A DNA stretch of 64,000 nucleotides from positions 7,098,641 to 7,162,640 of the forward strand of contig NC_134961.1 in assembly GCF_965638725.1 (NCBI RefSeq), in the 5' to 3' direction. The translations under genes were made by a program, and so were the position numbers. Positions 10,901 through 22,700 of the stretch are shown here, in pieces; position 1 is the first letter of the stretch; every line of letters starts with the position of its first letter. The notes beneath the pieces were generated by a model. It saw nothing but the letters and a program-made list of their open reading frames with translations, was not told the origin of the DNA and ran no database searches. The DNA comes from Aptenodytes patagonicus (taxonomy: Eukaryota > Chordata > Aves > Sphenisciformes > Spheniscidae).

Positions 10901-13489
10901 TCCTGAAGAGTTACGCAGCCTAGGGAAGTGCTAAAGCAGCACTGCAGGTTGCAGAAGACCTGATACCGCAAGCACTCGAGACGTCCTAAAGTTTAAAGCA
11001 GAAGTCAGCGGAGATCTTTGGATATCGCTGCTTCTTAGCAGTAGCACAAGTGTAACTGGTGTAAACAGACACATTTACACGTCTGGGTTTCTTACCACCG
11101 CCGCTGTGCTGAAGGGAGGAGAATCCTACTTACTTCTATGACTCCTGGGATACACGTCAGGGTTGTGAACTCGTAAGACGCAGCTTCACTGGCAGTTGAG
11201 GTCATTAAACTCAAAAACGTGGACTGAAATGCAAGAGATCAGCATCACTAGAAATACGCAAACGAAAGAGCCGGTAAACGTTCAGCAAAACAAGCAACAC
11301 CAAAGCGTCCCTCAGCTTTTAGAAGTCGTGTTGCGGCTGTTCCAGGCACGGGGGCTGGAGCGGTGATGGGACAGCCAGCGCCTTCGCTGAACGAAGGTCA
11401 GTCCTGTGCTCTCAGCTATTTTCTCAGCAGTGCTGTGGCTGGGCAAGACCAAGTTTCAGGCTGTTACCACAGGGCACCGCACACGAGACGAAGGAGCGTT
11501 TCCCCTAGCTCTATCTTTCAGCTCTCAGCGTACCATAATTTTCTGTTAAGTCATGGCAAGAAGGTGAAAGACGAAGAGAAGATGGATATCTGCTTTACAG
11601 CCACTGCTAACCACAAACCAGGAAACACACACGCCACGTGGTTAACGCAGACACTCACTGACCTTACCCACAGAAGGAAAACCGATCAGCGCCACCCGGG
11701 CATCTCCGGATTTCATCACATCGAAGCCTTCTCCCTTAGCGGCCGAGGATTTGGAGGGTTCTAGCAACTGAGCTCTGTATTTTGCAAGCTTTGCCTTCAG
11801 CAGGCCGAGGTGGTACTCAGTGGCTGGAATAAGACAAACGCAACAACTGGTTGACAGAAAGTTCCTGATAATTCACTTCTAGAAATAAGAACCTTCCTAA
11901 AAAGAAACACTATGGATCTCGGTCAACGTCTTAACCACCGCCACACACACAAGCTACCCCCCAAGCTGTTCCGTAACCTTTTGAAATACCGGGCAAACCT
12001 TCTAGTAACCTGCACAGAAAGTCAGACTCGAGGTAAACAAGCAGCCAAAAAAACCCCGAGCAAAAGGAGCAAGCCAGAGGGAGAGCAGGTGCAGGAACGA
12101 ACGGGTGAAGGGAGGCAGCTAAGGAGGGAAAGGTGACAGGGGGAACAGCCGCTCCTGGGCAAAGGCCCCTCCTTACACCCGGTCACATTCAGCACGCCAA
12201 AAACCCAGGGTTTTTCTCCCCTGCTCTCGTCAACTTTTAAAGACGTGTTTAACTTGGAGCTCACGTGCGTGAAAGTACTTTATTGACTTATTCTTAGCAG
12301 AACGCTTGAATTTACACCTGATACAGGGGAAAAAAAAAAAGAAAAAAAAAGAAGATAGCTGTTCCTGTAGAAGTTCCCTTTGTAACAGGGAAGGGCAAGA
12401 CACCCAGGAGATTACAGGATTTACTATTTTTCCTTTCCATTATCTACCACAGCCTAAAGCCTCCAGAAGCAGCAAGGCGCTGGGCACCCGCTCCAGCAGC
12501 GCCCGCGGGAGCTCTGCTCCCCAGTCCCCTCTTTGAGTTAAGGCACTTAAACACCAGCTCGGGGACCCCACGGCAGACAGCCCCGGACCCCCCCCTGCAC
12601 CAGCAGCACTTGGGGTCCTTGGCCCAGCTCTGAGGAGAGCCGGGGTGCTGCCAGGGCTCCGGACCACACCTCCTCCAGGCCTGCGGCCCGAGGCTTCCCA
12701 CCTGCACGGGCCAGGGCATCGACAGCGGGGAAAGAGGGCGGCTGCCAGGAGGGGCAGCCCCCCACAGCCCCCCCAGCCTCAGGGCTCACCCCACTCCCCG
12801 ACCAGCCCCAGCCCCCAACACCCCAAGCCCCTCAACCACCCGGATCCAGCCCCTTGTACCCCCCCCACCCCACCCCGGCTTTACAAACCACCCCACATCC
12901 CGCCTCCCCCACAGCCCCAGCCGTCATCACCTCACCCCCCCAGCCCCCCCATAACCCGGCAGCCCACCTGCCCCCCCCCCCCAGCCCCTCACACCCCCAG
13001 TCGCCTCTTCCCCCAGACCCCCCCCCATAACCCAGCAGCCCACCTGCCCCCCCCCAGCCCCTCACACCCCCAGTCGCCTCTTCCCCCGGACCCCCCCCCC
13101 CCATAACCCGGCAGCCCACCTGCCCCCCCCGCTCCCCCCAAAACCCAGCAGCCCACCTTCCCTCCCCCCAGTCCCCCCATAACCCGGCAGCCCACCTGCC
13201 CCCCCCGCTCCCCCCATAACCCAGCAGCCCACCTTCCCTCCCCCCAGTCCCCCCATAACCCGGCAGCCCACCTGCCCCCCCCGCTCCCCCCCCCAGCCCC
13301 TCACACCCCCAGTCACTTCTCCCCCCGGACACCCCCCCCCCCCCCCCCAAGGGCTCTGCCCCTCCCGCCATCCCCAGGTAACTCAGCCCCCCCCCATCGC
13401 CCCCGTCACCCCCGCCGGCCCGGACCTTTGTTCTTCTGCGTGCGGGCGATCTCCTTCTCGATCTCGGAGATCTTCTCCAGGATGCCCAT
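4918..13489 (-). CDS. DRG2: DRG2, developmentally regulated GTP-binding protein 2 (13 coding exons, 364 aa)
   Basis: Translation GTPase of the Obg/DRG family, stabilised in other species by RWDD1/DFRP2 and associated with ribosomes. Coding exons, first to last: 13489-13426, 11823-11663, 11223-11134, 9940-9880, 8894-8804, 8422-8350, 8197-8107, 7924-7827, 7199-7123, 6671-6583, 5630-5572, 5145-5092, 5004-4918. They total 1095 bp, or 364 aa plus stop, equal to the human protein as I recall it. G motifs: G1 P-loop GFPSVGKST at residues 69-77, G3 DLPG at 115-118, G4 NKID at 246-249, G5 SCG near 269. The C-terminal TGS domain covers about 290-363 and the protein ends VIQIVKK. The start Met is followed by [14 protein letters not shown], the family N-terminus. 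Phases join at every boundary. The intron after exon 7 is minor-class (separate entry). Very high identity to mammalian DRG2 makes the assignment secure. Confidence 0.97.
7925..8106 (-). other. DRG2: U12-type (minor spliceosome) GT-AG intron of DRG2
   Basis: The donor after exon 7 reads GTATCCTTTCC on the minus strand, an exact match to the U12-type consensus GTATCCTTT and unlike the GTRAGT donors of most neighbouring introns. Before the acceptor, GGCCTTGAC at 7947-7939 fits the U12 branch-site pattern TTCCTTRAC in its last seven bases. Its branch A is 15 nt from the intron end, within the usual short U12 distance, and no strong polypyrimidine tract intervenes. The intron is 182 bp and splits a Lys codon (A|AA). 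Confidence 0.85.
12951..13320. repeat. C-rich minisatellite in DRG2 intron 1 (76 bp and 38 bp units)
   Basis: The core ATAACCCRGCAGCCCACC (AAAACCC in one copy) recurs at about 12951, 13027, 13103, 13139, 13179, 13216 and 13255. Spacing is 76, 76, then about 36-40 bp, so the array mixes 76-bp units with half-length ones. Units are separated by long C runs and CCTCACACCCCCAGTC-type spacers, and the array ends near a C17 run at 13332-13348. On DRG2's own strand it is very G-rich (GGTGGGCTGC, GGGTTATGGGG) and begins about 100 bp after exon 1. It could form G-quadruplexes in the nascent RNA and is likely to vary in length between individuals. Confidence 0.85.
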
Positions 13490-13680
13490 GGCGGGGGCCG
13501 GCCCGGCCCGGCCCGCTCCCCAGGCCCCTCACGCCTCACGCCGGAAGCGCCGCCGGCCCGTCCGTCCGTCCCCCTCAAACGTCCGGGTCGACCCTCGGCG
13601 GGCGGTGCTGTGCAACCGCCGCGACGCTCCGGCCGCCTCCCGCGCCACGCGTTCCGGGTTCCGCCCACCGCCCTCCCCGG
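13490..13680 (-). promoter_or_regulatory. DRG2: DRG2 CpG-island promoter
   Basis: GC-rich, CpG-dense sequence directly upstream of the DRG2 start codon, without a TATA box. A GABP/ETS-type site CCGGAAG lies at 13541-13547, about 55 bp from the ATG, a common arrangement in housekeeping promoters. The transcription start is probably within this interval. It cannot be fixed without cap data. Confidence 0.6.
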
Positions 13681-16600
13681 GGGCAGGAGTGGGCGCCCAG
13701 GGGCTCGCCGGGGAAACCGGCTGGCAGCGCCCGGGAAAGGAGGGGGCTAACGGGGAGCTGCTTGTAGGGAAAGCTCTAAGGAACCAGGGAGCCCCCCGCA
13801 CCGGGCCTTGCCCCCTCCTGCTCCTCTAATTAAGGCCAGATCCTGCATTTAAGGCGACGAGCAGCTTATCGGATTCCTGGAGAAACCCTCGGCGGGAGGG
13901 GGAAGATGAAGCACAGCTCTCCCCCGGATCCGAGAAACACTTTGGTCGACAAACACACACGGACACAGACCCCTTAAATACATTTCATGTTTAATTTGGA
14001 CATTGATCGCTCCGCAAAACACCGCCTCGGGCCCTGCTCCCTCTGCCCACAGGTACACCCCTTCTGCAGCCAGCGCGGTTAAAAAGAGACATTGCAACCT
14101 CTTCCAGGACCAAATACCCCATTTCTTACCTCCGCACCCCAAGATCCTCCCCCGGTCAGTTCTCTCACCACACCACGACGTACGTAACATCTCTCCTTTA
14201 GCTCATCAAACGAGTCAAAGAAAAAGAAAACCAAAACGAAGGCTTTAGAGGAGGGAAGCTCTGAACACTGACAGCCCCTGCAAACCTCTCGGCTCCAGGA
14301 CCTGCTCTGCACCCGCCACACGCGTCCCACGGGGCGGCATCACCCCGGCAGTTTTGGATTTCAGCCGAAATTGGCTTCAGGACGGTCGGAAGGATTCAGG
14401 CAGAGAGCGGGACGCTCCTTCCCCTCCCTTCTCGCAACGTATCGAGTCTCAGAAAAACTTCAAGAGCAATTTTGGGGTAGTTATACATATTAAACAACCC
14501 CGGGACCCTTCCTAACCCAGCTTCTGCCAACGACCACAGTGTTAATTCAACTAAAGCACGTCAGAAACCCAAGCGTCACGCTGGCACCGACAGCCCCGGG
14601 GAGCGCGAGGAGACCGGCGCCGCCACCAATATTGCACACAGACAGCTCCGGAGGGCTGCAAAGAGCCGGCGGAGCCAGGTCCCCGTGCCCACCCCAGCGC
14701 CTGGGAGGCTTCGCCCCCGCGCTCGGTCACAGGGGAGCAGCACCCGCCGGCTTTCGCCTCTAAAACCAGGACATCTGTGAGGAAACCGCTCTCCCCACCG
14801 CCAAAGGGGACGAGTTTCTCCGAGAGGAGCAGAATGAAACGGGAATCCCGCTTCCCAACTGCCCTGCTCGCAGCCGCTCTCCCTTCGCGCCTGGAATCGC
14901 TCTCCCGCTACTCTACGAACCTACCCGCAACGGCCAAGACAACGGCACGCGCTTCCTTCATCGCCGGCACAGCGGGCAGGCTTCTGCCCCACGGAAGTGC
15001 CAGGTCTCTCTCCATTTGTGCTGGGGAAAAGGATTCATCCGCGGCGAACAGCACGCGACGAGGCGAGTGCTTTCCGCATCATCTCCTGAGACCAGCCCGG
15101 CCGCTTCTCCGATCACGCAAGATCCCGACTTGGAATAGAGGAAATGGGCTCACCGAGACCTGAATACTTTCTCGTTAAGGCTTAAACTAGCGATTCAGCT
15201 GCTGCGATAAGCCAGACACGCTGCCGAAAGGAAGAAAGTTAGTTAAAAAGAAGAAAACCCAAACCACCTTGGCGCTAGGCCCGCGGAGGGCTTCGCTTTC
15301 CTCTCCCAGGCGGCAAACCCGTCCTCAACACCCACCCGGTTAACGCGTGACACAAGCCTGCTTTAAGGGGGGGTTGTTTTTAAAACAGCCAGAAAAACGC
15401 AAACTGAACTCTCACAGAAGCCCCGCAGGTGGGACCGTCACATTAAATATACAACCGAGGCCAACTTTTAAAATGTCTTTAAAAAAAAAAAAGAAACCCA
15501 CACGCGCATACACACACACACTTTGGCACACAAGCCTTAAGTTATATCACTTGAAACATTTCAAAGTCAGAGGAGAGCTACTGGGGGGGGGGGGGGGGGT
15601 TTGTTGTTTTTTTTTTTTTTCCTTTTCTTTTCTTTTTTTGCCTTGTAAAAAGGTATCAAGCAGTGGTGTGGGTGAAGCATGAAGTGCGAGTACAAAGGCT
15701 GAACGGTCCCAGAGCTGTCCCTGCGACGCTGCTCGGCGCTTGCACTCCGATTACTTTCCCAAAGCGGCTAGCTGATTACGTACACGTATATAAAAACTAA
15801 ACGCAGACATTCCCGGTTTTCAATGTGAAAACGGTACAATGTAATCGAGTACTTGTGCATTTGCCATAGGGTCCTTCAGAAAAGGAGCCATAAAAATATT
15901 ATTTTTTTTTAATAAAAGTCTTTTTTTTTTGTCTTTTTTTTTTTTTTTGTCTTTTTTACCCTTAACTTAAGTAAAGAGCAAATATACACCTATAAGCAGA
16001 GTTCAGATCCACTTTACTGAGAGCCTGGAAGTCCGTACATCAAATTAATTCCCAGTGGCGTATCCAGACACCGGAACAGCTCCCAGCTCCAAAGGGCCGG
16101 TGTTCCTGAAAGATCTGCAGCTCCGGCTAACCTCGCTAGCCAGCGCGAAGCAAAGACTCCTTCAAGCCTCATCTGTCTCAGCCAACGCTCCCCCAAGAGA
16201 CTCTGCAGCTGAGCAGCTCTCTGCCAAGCAGAGCCTCGCACGCGGGACCCGGCTCTGGAAGCACCAGAGCTGGCAATCTGTGCAACAAACCCGAGCCCTG
16301 GCGATTTCAACCCATATCAGGCTGTAACAATGAAAATATAAGCACGGAGCTTATATTTTCTTATTACTCAGAGGACAGACCACTGATTCCAGCTACTGAG
16401 AAACAGCTTCCAGAGGAGAGCCAGGAGGAATTTCAGTGATAGAGAAACTAGCTGTGCAATAAGAAAGTGCATTTAAAGGTAGCTTAAAACCAGGTTAAAG
16501 ATCAAATCGCCACTCGACAGGAGGGAGAATCAAGCTCCAGCAGCCACGCTCCTTGGGCTGGGTGGGTTAACATTCAGGCTCTCTCTCGCGAGTCCGAGGG

Positions 16601-16708
16601 GCAGGAGAGAAGCGTGCATTCCCGTGCTCCGACAGGGACACAGTTCTCCTGGCAGGCCATGCTCTCCTGCCCGGTTTGCTTCTGTGCGGTATCAGTTCTG
16701 GACAGCTG
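13681..16708. other. DRG2 upstream flank and GID4 3' UTR or flank
   Basis: No coding exon is recognised. This lies between the DRG2 promoter and the GID4 stop codon; both genes run on the minus strand, so the right part must hold the GID4 3' UTR. There is no canonical AATAAA on the minus strand. Variant ATTAAA signals occur at 15913-15908 and 13995-13990, and AGTAAA near 16017, so the GID4 3' end is unresolved. Low-complexity tracts include a G17 run (15583-15599) followed by a T-rich tract to 15639, CA dinucleotides near 15511-15520 and T runs at 15901-15957. The stretch 14580-15150 is CpG-rich. Confidence 0.5.
15583..15660. repeat. G17 homopolymer followed by a T-rich tract
   Basis: A run of 17 G is followed directly by TTTGTTG, a long T run and TTCTTTT-type sequence. 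It lies about 1.1 kb past the GID4 stop on the GID4 template side, so a transcript reaching here would carry an A-rich tract and then C17. The run length may be a consensus or assembly estimate. Confidence 0.8.
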
Positions 16709-19700
16709 TCATCGGAATTCGTAGATAGGAGCGCTGTGCTCAGGAACGTGAGTTAAATTCAATGACTGATACCTGGGAGAGAGGGAAAAGACAGACGAGA
16801 GGATTACGTAGAGCAACAGAGCTCCCCTAGCACTAACGGCTCCCGCTTGGCAGGTCACGGAGCAGACATCCCGGTGGCTGGCTCTTCTCTTCCCCGTTAC
16901 AGTCTCAGAGGTGTTCGGGCACCCAACGCCCGCTTACCCGTGGTGCCAAAACCCCGTGAGGACTCGGCATCGTTCCTCATTTCCATTCCCGTGCCTTTGA
17001 GCTACCCGCAGCCAGGCTGCGTTCGAGGTGGGCTGCCCGTGGTTTTTGGACACCTTTTGAAGTTCAACAACTCTCACGTGCAAACGGCGTTTGCTACAAC
17101 TGCAAATTACACGCAGGTCTTTCAAAGCTCAGCTGGAGGGGATTCGTCTGAAAGCCTCCCAGGTACCTTCCCACCCCCGAGAGCTTCCAGCCACCCTACA
17201 GATTCACTTCCTGCGCGTGACCAATATCCAAGGCTGTCAGAGGGAAAAGAGCTCTCCACAGCTACGTGTCACACAGCTTTAACATGAAACCAACCAATTG
17301 CCTTTGACAGTTCCCTGTGTCTTACAGCAACACCCCAAGGACCACGGACTACAAAGCACTGGCCTAACAAGATTTCTGTCTGAAGGGAGCAACAGCCAAG
17401 CTGTTATATGCGAGAAAGCACCGAGCTCCTTCTCGAAGGCCCCTCCGACATCCTCTGAAGGGCCAAGGCATGGAGTAGCTCAAAGTTTGAATCACTGAGC
17501 AAAGCACAAACTGAGGGAGCACAACCCTGCACACGAGGCCAGGCTGCCTTACGCTTGCCTGTCCCCGCGGGAGGGCAGGAGCAGGCAAGCCCTGCGAGCG
17601 TTTGGACTGGAGACCAGGCTTCTGGAGGGATGCTTTTAGTGAACCACAGCTGGTGTCTGCCTCCCAACGTACCTCACTGACGCACCAGGCCATTGCTTCA
17701 CCAGGCCGCGGCACGTCTCCAGACCCCGTGTCTCCCCTGCGCCACGTTGCCAGCCCGATTATCCCCAGCCGCGCAAAAAGGGCAGCGCTTTATACCACAC
17801 GAACGGGCTGCACTAGCCTGCTCTGGCCAAGCACGGCACACACGCCCTCCTCCCTTCTGCCCCGAGGTCCAGCTGCCAGACTGAACCTCCTTCCCAGCCC
17901 AGAGAAGCACCGCCTGGACGCTCCCAAGGCCGCAGACGAGCGGAAGAGGAGTCACTGCTTGGTTTGAGGAGCCACCCTTCAGTCCGCAGGAGGAAGGAAG
18001 CTTCCTTACCATTCTGAACTCCTATGGTAGTAATAGCCCTCTATAGATGCTGCTGACTTCTGGAAGCAGATGTAATAGAAACCAGCAAAGGAAGCACCGC
18101 TGATGTCTTTGATAGTGTGATCTGGGACTAGGAACTGTTCCTGCACACAAAACACAGACCGTATTTTAAGATGCCGGTCAAATACTATCCCCCCCACCCT
18201 CAGCCTGCCCTCCCAAACTGAATATTGGCACCCATTAACACGAAGGCATCCCTGGCTGAGCATTCCCTGCACTCGCAGCAGCCCAGACCACAGAGACCAG
18301 CGTGTTCTTTCACCACCTGCCACCGTAGGCATCTTACAGGGAAGCAGACAACCGAGAACAGAACCAGTTTTTGAGTGCACGAGATCAGTTTCAGTTCAAC
18401 ACCTGCCCACTGCAAACCAGAAGCCAATTGCAAAATCAGGAATCAGAGCTGCCTGATGGCAAAAAGAAGGCTCCGAGACCTTATTGCAGCCTTTCAATAC
18501 TTACAGGGGGCTATAAGGAAGACGGAGGGAGACTTTTTAGCAGGGCCTGTAGCGATAGGACAAGGGGTAATGGTTTCAAACTAAAAGAGGGTAGCTTTAG
18601 ATCAGCTGTAAGAAAGAAACTCTTTACTATGAGGGTGGTGAGACCCTGGAACAGGTTGCTCGGAGAAGTTGTGGATGCCCCAACCCCTGGAAGTGTTCAA
18701 GGTCAGGCTGGTCGGGGCTTTAAGCAACTGGAAGATGTCCCTGCCCGTGGCAGAGGAGGGGGTGTGTACTAGATAATCTTTAAAGGTCCCTTCCAACCCA
18801 AACCTTTCTGTGATTTTATGATTTCCTCCTATCACAGCTGCACAAAGCCTGTGTAAAGAGGGAGGAATTGATCCAGCTGAAGAGCAGAGAGGTGCAGACT
18901 GGCCAGTCTGCATCAAACACACAGGCCCCGCACAGGGACCGAAGACACCAATTCTCTCACCCTCTGGAGCATCATCAAGCAAGATTTTCCTGTTGCGTTT
19001 TTAGCTGTGACTGCAGCCCTTAAGGACGCAATTAGCCGGCTAGACAGGAGTCACACTGGAATTTGCAAGTATGGTGGGTTACGAGGTTGGTTACGAGGTT
19101 GGTAGGGTCAGATCTTTCATTAAACCAGCGTAGCCAAAAAAGCTTTCAGGCACCACAAGCCTCTGTCAGTCGCTTGTAAGCAGCTCAGAGAAGGAGACAT
19201 GCGGAGTTTACCTTCCATCTCATGAAGACATAGTCCCCATTTTTCAGATCCTCGTAATCAAAGTCATCAGAGTTAAATGTTTTTGCATACTGGTAAAAAG
19301 CCTGGAACTTCCCCTGAAACAAAAAAGAAAAGAAAAAAAACCCAGGATGCTTATTCCAGGAGTAGAGCTCACTAGTGCCAGCTGCTATTTAGGAGGGAAG
19401 AACTGCTACGGAACAGGACCTCCTCACCAAAGGGGCTGCTCTTTCCCTGGAGCAGTGCTAAACGCACACCCCAGGACCAGCACCGGGGAACACAGAGGAT
19501 TGCCGGACATCTGCAGCCATATCCAGCCCGGCTGGAGAAGCTCCTACACTTCCAGAGGAAGTTATTTTGACAGAAACATAATAAACATCAAAGTCTGGCA
19601 AACAACAGCAAAGGTCAAGGCGGGGATGCAATCAGCTGGCTGCTGTGGCCCTGATCCAGAGCACAGTGGCAGACACACCCTGTCCTGAGCAGAGGGCTGA

Positions 19701-22700
19701 GGTGGCTGAGACGCAGGTACCAACCGCCCTGCCTGCGCCAGAGGGGCACCTCTCCCCTTCTCCACTCCGTTTTGCAACGAGTCTTCAAAAGAAGGAGCGT
19801 GTTCTCCTGGCGGGTCGAGAGACGGGGATTGCTCCTGCTCCCTTCCGACCCCAGGGCCAGCAAGTGGAAAGCAAGACACCCCCTCCCTTCTCGTGGATCA
19901 CAGCCAACAGCCTGCTGAAGGGACCTCTAGTTGCAAAAATCCCGACGGGAAAAGGAGGGAGACACCCAAAAAAGGAGAGGTTTCCAGGCCCTTCTGACAG
20001 CTCTTGCACGGGCACACGTTGCACTTCATCTCCAAACCAGCTGCTCAGCCAGGACTGCATCTGCCCCCCTGATTTATTTACCCAGTGTTTACGATCCACA
20101 TCTTCATCAGCGTCCCACTTGCGCGTTAAGAAAGGGTGCTTTTTACTGATTATTTCTCCTTCAAAGAAAGTGGTGAGGGTTGGGTACTCCTAGGAGAGAA
20201 GACAGACGAACGAGAGGTCAGGAGATTTGTCATCTAGAGATAGAAATTCAAACGCAGATAAAGGTGCAGGCGCTCAGCAAAAAGCAGCATCTCGCAGCAA
20301 GAGCTCCGAGCGATCCGAGGCCGGTGCTCCCATCCCTCCAAGCAGCACGCTGCCTCGTCCTGCCCCACACCTCTTAAAGTCTGACTCGTACGCACGCACA
20401 GCCTCCGCCCTCTTCTTCCAGCCTCTCTCTGCCTCTCTGTTCACTTCATGAAACCAGAAGGAGCCATGTCAGAGCTGGACTGTGGGGAAGCTCCCAGCTG
20501 GACGATCGCAAGCGACCATTTACAGCCAGCACCGCTCCCCAGCAGATACCCGGCGGCGGCTGCACGACTGCTACAAAGCCCAAGGGCTGGATTGAGCCAC
20601 CCCACCGGGGGAGAAGGTGCTCCTCTTCAGCTTTGCATTGGCACCGAATTAGGAGAATGCAGGCAGGGAATAGCAGGCTCAGCTGGGGTGAGCGAGCTTC
20701 TCCAAGCGCTCCCGTGTAACGACAGACACGCGGTGCACCGCAGCCGAAAGCGCCACCACCCCCGGGAGACAGTTCTCACCGACCGTCTGACACCACGAGC
20801 AGATCTCAGAGGATACATAGGGAAGGAAATACGTAAAGATCCGACTGTTCGGCTCCCGGTTTATTTTCTTTCAGCAACACACCACCACTGGTAGAGGGCC
20901 TAAAGCTGACTGCAGGGTCAGACTCTGTTCTGCTCAGACCTTAAGGGATGCCAGATAAGCTTCCCTCGTTCAGGACTCCCATCGCGGCCCATCGTACTTG
21001 CTCAACATGCCAAGAACAACAAACTGAAGCTATTAAACTACTTCGCGGTCAAATTTACTGTATGCTCAAGCCCTCCGCTTCCTATTTCTGGTGGCAGTTT
21101 CTCCCACCCCACCAGGAAAAAGAAAACCCTTTACACAGCACCTTTTCTTGTTGTTTTGCAGTTAACACTCACCTCCGTAAGGCCTTTAATCTTCAAGTAT
21201 CCACAGAGATAGGAGTTTTCCATATCCACATGCTAGAAAAGAGTGCAAAGTCCAACCATAAGCATAGGCATGAAGGCACCCAATTGATCCAAAGCAGTTT
21301 CTAACCCCTCCAAGGCTAATTTCAGTTTCAACTTGTACAGACTGTCCAGCTGACTGCCCAACGCTCCCACTGGCAGCCCTTCCCCACGGCTGGGAACCAC
21401 TCAGAAAGAGCATTTACAGGTACCCAGCTCAGATCTGACGGCCCCCACATCCCAGGCCTGACAACACCCCCTCTGCTTCCAGCTCCATCACGCTCAGGCA
21501 GCGCCTTCTGCCCAGATGCCTCTAACGGGAAGCAAACTCCCCCCTCTCCACCCAGAAGGAAGCAGGCTCACAGTTTTCTCCAAGTGAGAACACCACTGGC
21601 AGAATCACCCACGCTCCCAGCCCCCACATTTCCCAGTCACAAACTGGCATTCGGGTGAGGGAAGAGTAAAAACCATCTCTTTACTGGAGGTAATTCAGGC
21701 TAGAGGAAGAAAGCGTGGCCCTGAGCTTCGCCGTCTGCTTATTTAACAGGCCCGACCCACGCCTCTCTAACAGGCTACCTGTACTCTCTGCCTAGCACCC
21801 GGCCTGGCGGCACGGTGCACGCCAAAGCCTGCTCAGAAGCCGGACGACGTCTTGCGTGTTTCGAAAGAGGCCCTTCTCCCAGACCTAATGCCTTTATGCC
21901 ACCCTTCTTTTGAGTTACGGGGCTGCATCTCGCTGCTTCTGCTGTGCAGAAGCTAGCGCGTCTGTTCCAAGCACCTTTAAAACCAGGGGATTTTCCAAGC
22001 TTTTCCCCCCTCGACATCTCCAGATCAGTTTTCAAAGCAAGAAGCGAGTTATTTGGGGAAGTGCAAACATCAACTGTGAGAAGATGGATCTTCCCCACCT
22101 GTGATCAAAGAAAAGCGACGTTTCTCTGCGCTCAGCACAGGGAGAGCAGGCAGCCACCTCTTCTCAGCTGACACGCGCAAAACAGCAGCATTTTTAGCAC
22201 AAAGCCACAGCCAGCCCCTGCGAGAAGGCAGCGTGCAGTGAAGCTGATCAGCCATAGGATGTCCCCACCACAGCAAACTGTACCAGGTACGCCTGTGCTG
22301 TTGACAAGCGGAGGACCGTACGTGAAAACAGACGGTCCGGTTCAAACGCTACCCCATCTGCTGACCCTGGGGCTCTGACGCTACTCCACAACGCCGGCAC
22401 GCGCGTCAAGCTCCATCACTGCGCTTGCTACACGCTCAGTCACGGTCCCCCAGATCCCGTGCCACCAAACTGGGAACAAAGCTGTGACTCGCAGGGTGCT
22501 CTATAGGAAAGCGTGTATCAGATGTCTGGCTTGCCCGCCTACTAATGACTCCACACCTCGCCAGCTCTGCCCAAAGCCATCGTGCCAATGCCTAGGACTA
22601 AAAATAAAGCACGCAGGGTGACAATGACTGCAGGGAGGAATGGGAAAGCCACGCGAGCCAGCGTCCCGATTCCCCAGCACAGCTGGGCACTACAGCTGTC

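Noticed and set aside
11663-11668. Earlier GTAAGG donor for DRG2 exon 2
   Set aside because: It would break the P-loop. The next GT (GTCAGT) leaves GFPSVGK intact and joins in phase with STFLSL.
12832-13668. 278-aa glycine-rich open frame on the minus strand
   Set aside because: It runs through the DRG2 intron 1 minisatellite and over exon 1 in another frame. The Gly/Trp-rich translation is a product of the G-rich repeat.
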